Source of the DNA: Oligoflexia bacterium
GTDB taxonomy: Bacteria; Bdellovibrionota; UBA1018
Direction: 5' to 3'
Length of the DNA stretch: 9,481 nucleotides
Assembly: GCA_903854365.1 (NCBI GenBank)
Contig: CAINWE010000349.1
Location: forward strand, 1 to 9,481
Positions 1 to 6,971 of this stretch are shown here, piece after piece (positions within the stretch are counted from its first letter, which is position 1; each line of letters opens with the position of its first letter). The notes under the pieces were generated by a model that did not search any database, had not been told where the DNA came from, and was given only the letters and a program-made list of their open reading frames with translations. Made by a program: the position numbers and the translations under genes.

Positions 1-2
1 AC

Positions 3-398
3 AACATCGCGATGGAGATGCTGGACGTCGCAGACAGCCTGCTGGTGACCGAGGTCTACACGCCGCAGGGCAACTGGTCGTCCTATCCCAGCCACCGCCA
101 TGATGAGGACGACTTTCCGCGCATGACCTATCTGGAAGAAACCTATTACATGCGGCTGAACCCCGCGCAGGGCTTTGCCATCCAGCGGGTGTATACTGAG
201 GATGGCGCACTGGACGAGACGGTGGCGGTCAAGAACCATGACGTGACGCTGGTGCCCAAGGGGCATCATCCTTGTGGCACGCCTTACGGCTACGAGCTTT
301 ACTACCTCAACGTCATGGCCGGACCGCGGCGCAACTGGCGGTTCCAGAACGATCCAGATCATGACTGGATCTATCGCCGCGACAACCCGGCTGCCTGA
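3..398 (+). CDS. iolB: 5-deoxy-glucuronate isomerase, C-terminal part (5' end outside window)
   Basis: IolB converts 5-deoxy-D-glucuronate to 2-deoxy-5-keto-D-gluconate in cytoplasmic myo-inositol catabolism. The frame is open to the left edge, so the ATG at 12 is internal. About 131 residues are visible, roughly the second half of a protein usually near 270 residues. Recognition rests on family-typical stretches: TEVYTPQGNWSSYPSHRHD, then the LEETYY segment, NPAQGF, QRVYT, LDETVAV, LVPKGHHP, YYLNVMAGP and the closing NDPDHDWIY. The HRH pair, the following Glu and the later His are the expected cupin metal ligands (family knowledge). It ends 3 bp before the stop of the convergent frame at 402. 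Its high GC matches only the first ~750 bp, so it is probably not a neighbour of the other genes in the source genome. No other iol gene is visible. Confidence 0.93.
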   Translation, partial: NIAMEMLDVADSLLVTEVYTPQGNWSSYPSHRHDEDDFPRMTYLEETYYMRLNPAQGFAIQRVYTEDGALDETVAVKNHDVTLVPKGHHPCGTPYGYELYYLNVMAGPRRNWRFQNDPDHDWIYRRDNPAA

Positions 399-401
399 GC
401 G

Positions 402-1415
402 TCAGGGCGAAATCAACGTCAGCCGCGCGCCGGGGCCAAGGCTTTGAAGCTCGCGTTCGACCAGACGGGGTTTGGGCAGTTCCGGGGCCAGAACGGTGAT
501 CTTGCCGCCGTACCCCAAAGCCTCAAGCTCCTCGATGGCGGCAGTGGCGTCAAAACCGGCGGCGAAAAGCGGCACGATGATCAGGCTGGGCTGATATTGC
601 GCGAGCAGCGCCGCCGACAGGTCCGAAGCGCGAAAATGCCGGACATCGGGCAACAGGCCAAGCTTGCCAAGGAAGAACTCGCAATCCAGCGCGATGACCC
701 GGTCGCCCTGCAAGGCAACGGGCGGAGTGGCGGCCGGAGTCGGCGAATCATCCTTGGATTGCCAAACAGGTCCTATCGCATTGTAAATTCGAGAGTAAAA
801 AGAATAGTAGACCGATTCTTGGGCGTTCAGCAGATTTTCTGTCCCAGTGGGAAGGGTATTGTCTGGAATATACTGTTGCCCCCCTTCCTCGGAGGGCGTT
901 TGTTGCGCAAGTTGACGGTTCGGGGAGTGGGTCGGCAGTTGAATGCCTAACATCTTGAGCGAGGGCAGAGACGGCAATGTCTTTTGGGGGTGAGCGGGTG
1001 CCGGTTGACGGCGAGCTTGCGTCGTTGGGGTTGTCTGAGACTGCGGTGTCGTTTGAGGTTTTACAATCGGAGAAGTGTCCTTGGCTCGCTGTTCCTTCTC
1101 AACGCGAATATTTCGATCCGAGAAATAGCGCGCATTCTCGGGCGCCTGAGGAGTCGACTTGAGCTTGGACTGAGGATCGACAAGGAGGCTTTTTTCTTTC
1201 CAGGATTGTTTGATTTCTTTCAAGCGCTGGGTGTCAATTTTTTGGAGTTCAACTCGGGGTGGTGCCGGTGTAGTTGGCCAGCCGATGTGTTGGAGAAAAA
1301 GGACGACGTGAAACAGCGCAGCGAACAGGAGAAAAATGAGCAAAATTTTGGATGAAGCGACGTTCGCGCTTGCGGGTTCCGAGCCGACTGTTGGGGTTGA
1401 ATCGATGCGCACCAT
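402..1415 (-). CDS. Chimeric frame: TonB-like N-terminal part fused to an alphaproteobacterial C-terminal fragment
   Basis: One open frame of 337 codons joins two unrelated halves. Residues 1-221 (bases about 753-1415) look like a TonB-type energy transducer. They have a short cytoplasmic N-terminus, one membrane segment at about 24-41 and a long Pro/Gln/Thr-rich periplasmic stretch (about 47-165). The segment YYSFYSRIYNAIGPVWQSK resembles the start of the TonB/AgmX C-terminal domain, which normally continues for about 70 more residues. Instead, residues 222-337 (bases 402 to about 752) are a GC-rich segment (RVIALDCEFFLGKLGLLPDV onward) resembling an uncharacterised Rhodobacteraceae protein that has lost its N-terminus. 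ATG 1415 is preferred over the frame's upstream limit (1448) because AGGAG precedes it by 5 nt. It lies 47 bp downstream of the 427-residue gene, probably in one operon. The fusion is more likely an artefact than a real gene. Neither half has a precise functional assignment. Confidence 0.55.
   Translation of the reverse strand: MVRIDSTPTVGSEPASANVASSKILLIFLLFAALFHVVLFLQHIGWPTTPAPPRVELQKIDTQRLKEIKQSWKEKSLLVDPQSKLKSTPQAPENARYFSDRNIRVEKEQRAKDTSPIVKPQTTPQSQTTPTTQARRQPAPAHPQKTLPSLPSLKMLGIQLPTHSPNRQLAQQTPSEEGGQQYIPDNTLPTGTENLLNAQESVYYSFYSRIYNAIGPVWQSKDDSPTPAATPPVALQGDRVIALDCEFFLGKLGLLPDVRHFRASDLSAALLAQYQPSLIIVPLFAAGFDATAAIEELEALGYGGKITVLAPELPKPRLVERELQSLGPGARLTLISP
740..765. other. Composition and taxonomy breakpoint (probable chimeric join)
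   Basis: G+C drops abruptly here, from 41/60 at 421-480 to 22/60 at 781-840. The encoded protein changes at the same point from a TonB-like to an alphaproteobacterial-like segment when read on the minus strand. No insertion-sequence end, direct repeat, tRNA or integrase is visible at the boundary. The exact base cannot be fixed by eye; codon 221 of the fused frame (753-755) is the last one that fits the TonB-like half. Confidence 0.7.
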
Positions 1416-1420
1416 TCTCT

Positions 1421-1425
1421 CTCCT
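1421..1425 (-). promoter_or_regulatory. Ribosome binding site of the TonB-like gene
   Basis: Read on the minus strand, AGGAG lies 5 nt before the ATG at 1415. It selects this start over the longer open frame that reaches 1448, which has no comparable site. Confidence 0.7.
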
Positions 1426-1462
1426 AAAGGTCGCACAGGTCGTGCCAATAGGGAAGATCCGT

Positions 1463-2746
1463 TTATTTACGTTTGCTGGTTCTTGAGTGCGTTGCTAGTG
1501 TTTGGGTGAGTTGTTTGATCCAGTGATTTTCGCGATTAGCCAAGGCTTCGATTCTGAGTTTGATTTCTCTGAAGTCTTCTTTTGAGCCGCCATTTTTCTG
1601 AAGGTCAATCAGCTTGAGCTCGAGTTGTCGAATTTCATACTGGGCTTCAAAGTAACGTCTCTGAAAATCCTCTAAGAAGTGAGCTAATTTGATATCGGGG
1701 TTGACGTTCTTCGGTTTTGCTTCCAGGCGCTCAGGCCCACTGGAGTGCATGTGAACGGGCGGGAGTACTTTGAGTAGTGGGGAATTTGGATTGGGGATTT
1801 CGTTGAGGGGTTCTGTGACCCAACGAGGATGGAGCGAGTCAATCCAGAGGACGTGGTTTTTGTCTTCTGCTCTGTTCTGTGAGATCGAGCTGAACCATCC
1901 TGCTGTTATTTCAACATGGGATCCAATGATATGAGATCTGAAAAAATGGGAGTCTGCGATCAATTTTTGAGCAGGGGTGAAGGGATGTGAAGAAACGGAG
2001 ACTAATCCCCTCCCGGACGGGTGTTGATGCGAAAGGGCGAAGGAAAGGCGCATCGCCAGAAGGTCTGAGTTCGCAGTCATTTGAAAGTATGCGGTTTCAA
2101 GCGCCTTTTCTTCAAAAAAATTAAAAAATGAAAGGAACAAATTTCGAATGGATTGGAATCGGTTTCTCCAAGGTGCTCGGGAGACCTCGGGTAGGTTCAC
2201 GATTTGATCGATGCGAAGTCCAAGTCCTTGAGTCTTGTGCCAGTTTTCACAATAAATGGGGGTCGGTTCTCCAGTCAATAGGCCGCGCAATCCCGAGCGC
2301 ATCGATGGGACGGCCAAGCTCCGTAGAAGGAGTACGAAGTCAGAATGGACTTGTGTGGAGCTGGAAAAGTCCAACCCGGAGAAGTCGATCAGTCGAAGTC
2401 CTTCCGGTTGTGGAAGGTTTTGCAGTGGAGCAAAATCGACGGGGCCCCAGCTGTAGCCGGCCCAAATCCGTCCGAGGCGCTCTTGGATGTCCGTGGAGTC
2501 GACCTGCGATTTCCAGGCGAGGTAGGTCGAGGCGGGTGCCAAAATGAGGGTGAAGTTTTCTGCGTGCAGTCGTTCAGCGAATTGGCTTGGAGTTAAGGCG
2601 CGATTTTGACTGCGAGTGGCTTGGGGTAGGCTTAATTTGATGCAATGAAGGTGAGGGCGAACTTGTCGGACGAGGGCGTCAATCCATTCTGTTTTTTCGT
2701 GAGAATTTTCCTCATCTACGATAAGAGCTATCTTTGGTTGACCCAT
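1463..2746 (-). CDS. Uncharacterised 427-residue protein with C-terminal coiled coil
   Basis: I do not recognise this family. It has no signal peptide and no membrane segment, so it is probably cytoplasmic. The N-terminus (PKIALIVDEEN, then alternating helix- and strand-like stretches to about residue 145) looks like an alpha/beta fold superficially resembling a receiver or Rossmann domain, but no phosphoacceptor site or nucleotide loop can be identified. The middle (about 150-330) has no recognisable motif. Residues about 352-416 are charged and heptad-like, predicting a coiled coil, followed by a basic tail (SRTSKRK). The ATG is preceded by GAGGGTGGT, a fair Shine-Dalgarno. It lies upstream of the TonB-like gene by 47 bp and is divergent from metG by 86 bp. 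Codon use matches the rest of the main block. A role linked to the TonB-like partner is only a guess from adjacency. Confidence 0.8.
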   Translation of the reverse strand: MGQPKIALIVDEENSHEKTEWIDALVRQVRPHLHCIKLSLPQATRSQNRALTPSQFAERLHAENFTLILAPASTYLAWKSQVDSTDIQERLGRIWAGYSWGPVDFAPLQNLPQPEGLRLIDFSGLDFSSSTQVHSDFVLLLRSLAVPSMRSGLRGLLTGEPTPIYCENWHKTQGLGLRIDQIVNLPEVSRAPWRNRFQSIRNLFLSFFNFFEEKALETAYFQMTANSDLLAMRLSFALSHQHPSGRGLVSVSSHPFTPAQKLIADSHFFRSHIIGSHVEITAGWFSSISQNRAEDKNHVLWIDSLHPRWVTEPLNEIPNPNSPLLKVLPPVHMHSSGPERLEAKPKNVNPDIKLAHFLEDFQRRYFEAQYEIRQLELKLIDLQKNGGSKEDFREIKLRIEALANRENHWIKQLTQTLATHSRTSKRK

Positions 2747-2832
2747 ACCACCCTCGGTTTGATGGATCGGTTTTTTGAGCCGAAATCTTGATTCGGAACT
2801 GTGGAATTCGCTCGGGCAAGATAGGAAAAAAA
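2747..2832. promoter_or_regulatory. Divergent intergenic region between the 427-residue gene and metG
   Basis: These 86 bp separate two divergently read genes and must contain, or sit close to, both promoters. I could not identify a convincing -35/-10 pair on either strand. A weak inverted repeat, CCGAA (2780-2784) with TTCGG (2792-2796), is present. No T-box or other riboswitch leader would fit in this space. Confidence 0.4.
2823..2825 (+). promoter_or_regulatory. Ribosome binding site of metG
   Basis: AGG followed by an A run places the ATG at 2833 seven bases downstream. This decides the start: the open frame extends back to 2788, but those 15 extra codons have no ribosome binding site and no homology to the synthetase N-terminus. 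Confidence 0.6.
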
Positions 2833-4434
2833 ATGACCGAAATAAAGACTCAGCGCAACAAAGTAGATTATATTACGACTGCCATTGTCTACCCCAATTC
2901 GAGGATTCACGTCGGATGGGCTTGGGAATGTCTGGGTGCAGATTGGCTCGTTCGGAGTCTGAGGCTTTTGGGGCGAGAGACGTTCTTCGCTACCGGCATG
3001 GACGAACACTCGATTAATGTACAAAAAGCTGCCGAGAATTCAGGCCAAACTCCCAAGGCTTACTGTGACCGCATGGCCTTGGATATTGAAAAAGTTTTGC
3101 GGCAAATGGGCTTGAGTTACGATCGGTTTATTCGGACCTCAGACCCAGATCATGAATGGGTCGTGAGTACTTTGGTTCAAAAGGCATTTGATCAGGGCGA
3201 TATCTATCAGGCCAAGTATGAGGGACTTTATTGTGAGGGCTGTGAAGCTTATTATACTGAGAAAGATTTGAAGGACGGTTTGTGTCCGGCTCATGGCAAG
3301 GCCCCACGCTGGATTTCTGAGGAAAATTATTTCTTTAGGCTTTCGAAATACCAAGACCGCTTGCTGCAACTATTTAAGGATCGGCCTGATTTTTTGCAGC
3401 CGGAGTATCGGCGAGCTGAAGTGGTGAATTTTATTCAGGCTGGACTCAAGGATTTTTCGGTCTCCCGCTCCACGTTTACTTGGGGAGTGCCACTGCCTTT
3501 CGATCCAAAACAAGTCGTTTATGTTTGGTTCGATGCGTTGATTAATTATCTGACGGCAGCGGGCTTAGAGTTTAAGTTGAAAGATCCTCAGAGCAGTCAG
3601 GCTCAAGTCTTTGATGCGCGTTGGCCGGCTCGTGTGCATATTATCGGCAAGGATATATCGAGGTTTCATTGTGTGTACTGGCCTGCTATGTTGATGGCGC
3701 TGGATCTTCCTTTGCCGGAGAAGGTGTTTGCGCACGGTTATATCACGATCAAAGGGGATCGCATGTCGAAAAGTTCGGGGAACGTAGTTGCTCCGGATGA
3801 AGTGATGGCGCTGAGTGGTCCAGACCCGTTTCGATATTATTTATTGGCTGAAAATCAGTTTTCGCAGGATGGAAATTTTACTTGGGAATCTTTGATCCTG
3901 AAGAATAATTCGGACTTGGCCAATGATTGGGGCAATCTCGTCAATCGATCGATTAATATGGCTCGAAAATACTTTCCGGAGCAGTCATTGACATTGCCTG
4001 AGAGGTTGACCCATTCCTCAGAAGTGAGGGCATCTTTTGAGGCGCTTGCACAGGAGTTAACGGCTGCAGTCGAGAAAGTGGATCCAGCTGCTTATGCATC
4101 CGCTTGCTCCAGTCGATCTCGTCTTTTGAATCTTTATATTGATCGCATGAAGCCTTGGGCGTTGGCGAAACAAGGCACCCCAGAATCTCAAACTGAACTT
4201 CATGAGGTGATTTTTACCTTACTCGAAGGGATTCGTTGGTTGGCGACAGTCTGGATGTCCATTCTTCCCTTTGGGATGCCGGAAGTATTTAAGCAGCTTG
4301 GATTAACGCCGCCGCTTGAGCAAGGGGCCATCCAGGGATTGACCTGGGGCCGAGTTGAGTTTGTTCCTTCTGAGCCGAAGCCCATCTACCCCAGGATCGA
4401 GAGGGTTACCGTCGAGAATACTGAGTCTGGCTGA
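2833..4434 (+). CDS. metG: Methionyl-tRNA synthetase, short form without C-terminal tRNA-binding domain
   Basis: This class I aminoacyl-tRNA synthetase charges tRNA-Met with methionine in the cytoplasm. The 533-residue protein has the catalytic domain with a degenerate HIGH motif (H26-V-G-W29), MDEH at 56-59, and a zinc knuckle formed by C134, C137, C151 and H154. WGVPLPFDPKQVVYVWFDA lies near 217-235, HIIGKDISRFH near 269-279, and the KMSKS loop appears as RMSKS (310-314). The helical anticodon-binding domain follows from about 350, including RMKPWALAK. It stops without the Trbp111-like extension that many bacterial MetRS carry, so it is complete for the short type. The Trp in place of the second HIGH histidine is unusual. 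From memory, a bacterial MetRS group with DEHS-N-V and CDRM motifs also departs from HIGH at this point, so I expect it to be active. The 3' end overlaps the convergent protease gene by 132 bp. Confidence 0.93.
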   Translation: MTEIKTQRNKVDYITTAIVYPNSRIHVGWAWECLGADWLVRSLRLLGRETFFATGMDEHSINVQKAAENSGQTPKAYCDRMALDIEKVLRQMGLSYDRFIRTSDPDHEWVVSTLVQKAFDQGDIYQAKYEGLYCEGCEAYYTEKDLKDGLCPAHGKAPRWISEENYFFRLSKYQDRLLQLFKDRPDFLQPEYRRAEVVNFIQAGLKDFSVSRSTFTWGVPLPFDPKQVVYVWFDALINYLTAAGLEFKLKDPQSSQAQVFDARWPARVHIIGKDISRFHCVYWPAMLMALDLPLPEKVFAHGYITIKGDRMSKSSGNVVAPDEVMALSGPDPFRYYLLAENQFSQDGNFTWESLILKNNSDLANDWGNLVNRSINMARKYFPEQSLTLPERLTHSSEVRASFEALAQELTAAVEKVDPAAYASACSSRSRLLNLYIDRMKPWALAKQGTPESQTELHEVIFTLLEGIRWLATVWMSILPFGMPEVFKQLGLTPPLEQGAIQGLTWGRVEFVPSEPKPIYPRIERVTVENTESG

Positions 4435-5694
4435 CGGGGTGTTTTTAACGGATTCTGACTGCGGCATGGGAGGGGAGAGTGTCTCTGCTGGGCCGTAGAG
4501 GAATACATAACCGTTTTCATTGAATGCAGCGTAGGCTTGCTCGGGCGTGATGGCTCGGATTTGCGAGTCATCATGCTCGAACCAGTGTTCAGAGTGATAC
4601 ACGATGGTGGTGTAGTGACCGGATTCCGAGCTGACTCCATGATGAATAATGGCTCCTTTTAGCTGAAGACGGTGCTGCGCTGGAGCACCATGAATCGCAC
4701 CTACATTTTCATAGTAAGGAATTGAAATTTGAGGGGTAACCATGACTTTGCCTACAATTTTGCTTCTGTCGGGGCGAAATCGGTTAGCTTGCAATAAGAC
4801 GAGCCTCGGCAGGTCACCACTGCGAATGAGGTAGGTCCTTTGTTGCCCAGGGAGTTGAATGTTGGGGTTTTCTTCCCATGCGACGTTCGTGACGTCGACT
4901 GGTGCGAATAGGTGATTGAAAAATTCCTGGAGCGACCGCGAGTGGTCTGAGGTCTCTAGGTAAAGCTCCCAACGGTTTCTTAGTTCGGCGTTGAGTCGAA
5001 CCGGATTGAAACGGCCGTCGTCAAACACCACTTGAGTGGCTAACTGAAAGGTTCCAATAGGGTTTTGCAGGGGCTGAGTGGATTCGAAGAGTTCAAGAAC
5101 TTTAGAAAGGTACTCAGCCGAGTCATGCTGATGACCCAGCAAGGGGTGGTGCCTGTCGAGGTATCCCGAGGGATTTCTGGGTCCGCTGAGGATCGAAAAA
5201 AGATAGTCTTGAAAGCTTTGGAGAAATCCGCGAAGGACCACTTGGAGATTCGGCCAGGAGGCAGGGGCCGGCTCAGCATGGAGGTCGAAGGGCGCGGCAT
5301 TCGTTAAATTCATGGCCCAGAGTAGGGCGTGCGCTGCATTGGCGTAGCAGGTGTTGCCCAGGTTGCTTTGACCGATGGCTTCGGAAAAAAGCCGCTCTTT
5401 TTCGGACGCCGATGCGGCTTGGGCGTGGACCTGTGCTTGAGAATACCGAGCTGCGAAAAGACCTAGGAGATCAATGAGGTGGGTCTTGGCGGACTCTGCG
5501 GACTGAGTCGACTGAGAACGATAGATCTGGGGTGCCGCCTGGGCTTCACTCGGCCGACCTGGTGTCCAGGGCTCAGTTCCTGGCGGTGTATCTGATCCCG
5601 GGATGGAGGGCGCGCAACCCGCGAAGACTCCGACGGTGAATGCGAAGATGAGAGCCTGTAAAGCGAAGTAATTTGAACGAGGTAACAGCTTCAT
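4303..5694 (-). CDS. Predicted lipoprotein of the ubiquitin-specific protease family (peptidase C19, USP)
   Basis: USPs are cysteine proteases that remove ubiquitin or ubiquitin-like proteins. The 463-residue protein begins with a basic N-terminus, a hydrophobic helix (about 9-24) and a lipobox-like FAGC, placing the lipidated cysteine at C27. A Ser/Gln/Ala-rich linker follows to about 105. The Cys box NLGNTCYAN has C116 as nucleophile and N111 at the oxyanion position, five residues earlier as in human USP7. QHDSAEYL is at 188-195, and LPRLVLLQANRF (295-306) matches the USP LPxxLxxxLxRF motif. The His box has H360 in SGHY, W371 and D375, with the W-to-D spacing of USP7, ending at YVFLYG. The CxxC zinc fingers of many USPs are absent, and C27 and C116 are the only cysteines. 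It starts 41 bp after the GT87-like gene, probably co-transcribed. No good Shine-Dalgarno precedes the ATG. The basic C-terminal tail (about 404-463) overlaps metG. Family and triad are confident; substrate is unknown. Confidence 0.9.
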   Translation of the reverse strand: MKLLPRSNYFALQALIFAFTVGVFAGCAPSIPGSDTPPGTEPWTPGRPSEAQAAPQIYRSQSTQSAESAKTHLIDLLGLFAARYSQAQVHAQAASASEKERLFSEAIGQSNLGNTCYANAAHALLWAMNLTNAAPFDLHAEPAPASWPNLQVVLRGFLQSFQDYLFSILSGPRNPSGYLDRHHPLLGHQHDSAEYLSKVLELFESTQPLQNPIGTFQLATQVVFDDGRFNPVRLNAELRNRWELYLETSDHSRSLQEFFNHLFAPVDVTNVAWEENPNIQLPGQQRTYLIRSGDLPRLVLLQANRFRPDRSKIVGKVMVTPQISIPYYENVGAIHGAPAQHRLQLKGAIIHHGVSSESGHYTTIVYHSEHWFEHDDSQIRAITPEQAYAAFNENGYVFLYGPAETLSPPMPQSESVKNTPSARLSILDGNPLDPGVDGLRLRRNKLNSAPGQSLDGPLLKRRR

Positions 5695-5735
5695 AGGCCC
5701 AGGAACGTAGCATTGTTGACTCGTGTAGTCAAATT

Positions 5736-6944
5736 TTAAATCGATGCAGCTAGGCGCTTCGGTTGGCGCAAGATGAGTTGGACGAAAACGATAAAAAGAA
5801 GCGTGTGGGCGATCGGGTGGCCGTAGCCTTTTGAAACCCAGGTAAACAGGGTGAGATGATTGAAGAGTAAAAAACAGAGCATGGCTTGGATCCAATGGTT
5901 TTGCTGGAGGAGCGGTTTGACCTGGAGAGCATGGACTACGATGAGAAAAGCCGGGAATGAGAAGATGGTCCAGTAATTCCACACCAGAGGGTTAAGTAAA
6001 AGAATCGCTAAGAGGTTGAGGGCGAGATTTATCAAAGGAGGAAAGTTCCTCACCTGGTACTGGATCCCGAGGTAACCAAAAATCAATAGGATCCAGCCCA
6101 ATGTGGCCATGCTTTGCAGGGGGAGCCCCCGGCTCATGATGCCTAAGAGGCTACCGTTATCATCCCCCGTCAACAAGGTTTGAGAAGAGGCGGTCAAGGT
6201 GGTGATCCAAGCTAGGTTTTCTGAAAGAGCGAATTGCCAACCGTGAACCCCGGCTAGGAGCAGAACATCAAGTCCGATGGTCACCACCAGTGTGGTTGCG
6301 AGGAGTTTAAATTCCTTTCGGAACAGGAGAAACGCGCCGATGATTGCCGAGAAAAGTTTGATCTGAATGGCTACAGACCATAGGGTTGCTAAGGTGATGA
6401 GTCTGAGCCAGTGGATGGGAGAGGGTTTGGGATTTGGTCCTTTTGGGTAGAGAGAGAAAAAGGCAAAAAGCAGTGAAAAGGGAAGTAAGTTGACCTGCCC
6501 AAAGTGCAGTTCTCGCAAGTAAGAGTTACCGTAAAAAAAGAGCAGCAATCCTATTTTTTCTAAGAATTTTAATCGGGAGTCTTTAAAAATCTTTCGTTCA
6601 TAAGTGATCAGAGTCCAAGCCAGAAAAAGTGGCCAAAGCACCATCAATCCCAACGTGAATAGGATCTGGGCAGTGTGAAAATCGAATCGACACAGGGTAA
6701 TTCCAAAAAGATAGGCGATGAGTGGCGAGTACTTGTATTGCCAGTGGTCCGTCACGTCATAGACGGTGTGATGTTGAAAGGCCTTTACCCCTGCCTTGTA
6801 GAACACTTCAAAGTCAACCAGGGTATCCCAGTGGGGTCCCGTCAATTGAAAGAGGCGACGGAGGGGGGCTACTCCAAAAAAATAAAGGCTGAGGCAAAGA
6901 CACCCAGCGAAAATCCAGGCACGCAAGCGATTCTTTTGAGGCAT
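5736..6944 (-). CDS. Polytopic membrane protein resembling GT87/DUF2029 glycosyltransferases
   Basis: GT87 (GT-C fold) enzymes transfer mannose or related sugars from polyprenyl-phosphate donors on the outer face of the inner membrane. This 402-residue protein is hydrophobic throughout, with around ten membrane helices. The first extra-membrane loop has DFEVFYKAG (about 45-53), whose Asp matches the acidic residue expected early in GT-C enzymes, and YKYSPL (70-75) as in DUF2029 proteins. HFGQVNLLPF lies near 147-156 and NPLVWNYW near 318-325. ATG 6944 is chosen; a GTG one codon earlier is equally possible and neither has a clear ribosome binding site. It is the first gene of a probable two-gene operon with the USP lipoprotein. 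The sugar acceptor cannot be deduced. Family assignment rests on overall pattern and should be confirmed with a PF09594 profile. Confidence 0.75.
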   Translation of the reverse strand: MPQKNRLRAWIFAGCLCLSLYFFGVAPLRRLFQLTGPHWDTLVDFEVFYKAGVKAFQHHTVYDVTDHWQYKYSPLIAYLFGITLCRFDFHTAQILFTLGLMVLWPLFLAWTLITYERKIFKDSRLKFLEKIGLLLFFYGNSYLRELHFGQVNLLPFSLLFAFFSLYPKGPNPKPSPIHWLRLITLATLWSVAIQIKLFSAIIGAFLLFRKEFKLLATTLVVTIGLDVLLLAGVHGWQFALSENLAWITTLTASSQTLLTGDDNGSLLGIMSRGLPLQSMATLGWILLIFGYLGIQYQVRNFPPLINLALNLLAILLLNPLVWNYWTIFSFPAFLIVVHALQVKPLLQQNHWIQAMLCFLLFNHLTLFTWVSKGYGHPIAHTLLFIVFVQLILRQPKRLAASI

Positions 6945-6971
6945 CACGCAGCAGTATTCAATGCTCGTCGC

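Noticed and set aside
1..750. Inositol catabolic operon belonging to the main organism
   Set aside because: Only one truncated iol gene is present, its composition differs from the remainder, and a sharp break separates the two.
444..950. Plus-strand open frame opposite the chimeric TonB-like frame
   Set aside because: It has no family resemblance, crosses the composition break, and is antisense to the better-supported frame; a shadow reading.
2128..2547. Plus-strand open frames opposite the 427-residue gene
   Set aside because: They are Arg/Ser/Gly-rich translations typical of the complementary strand, with no ribosome binding site or recognisable domain.
2780..2796. CCGAA/TTCGG inverted repeat as a terminator or riboswitch
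   Set aside because: The arms are only 5 bp and no T run follows; it lies between divergent starts, so a terminator makes no sense.
4303..5694. Eukaryotic contamination as the source of the USP gene
   Set aside because: The gene is intronless, has a bacterial lipoprotein-type signal, matches its neighbours in composition, and is packed between bacterial genes with short gaps and an overlap.
5695..5982. Longer N-terminal extension of the USP frame (96 more codons upstream of ATG 5694)
   Set aside because: It is antisense-free but overlaps the GT87-like coding sequence in another frame, is low-complexity in style, and would bury the signal peptide.
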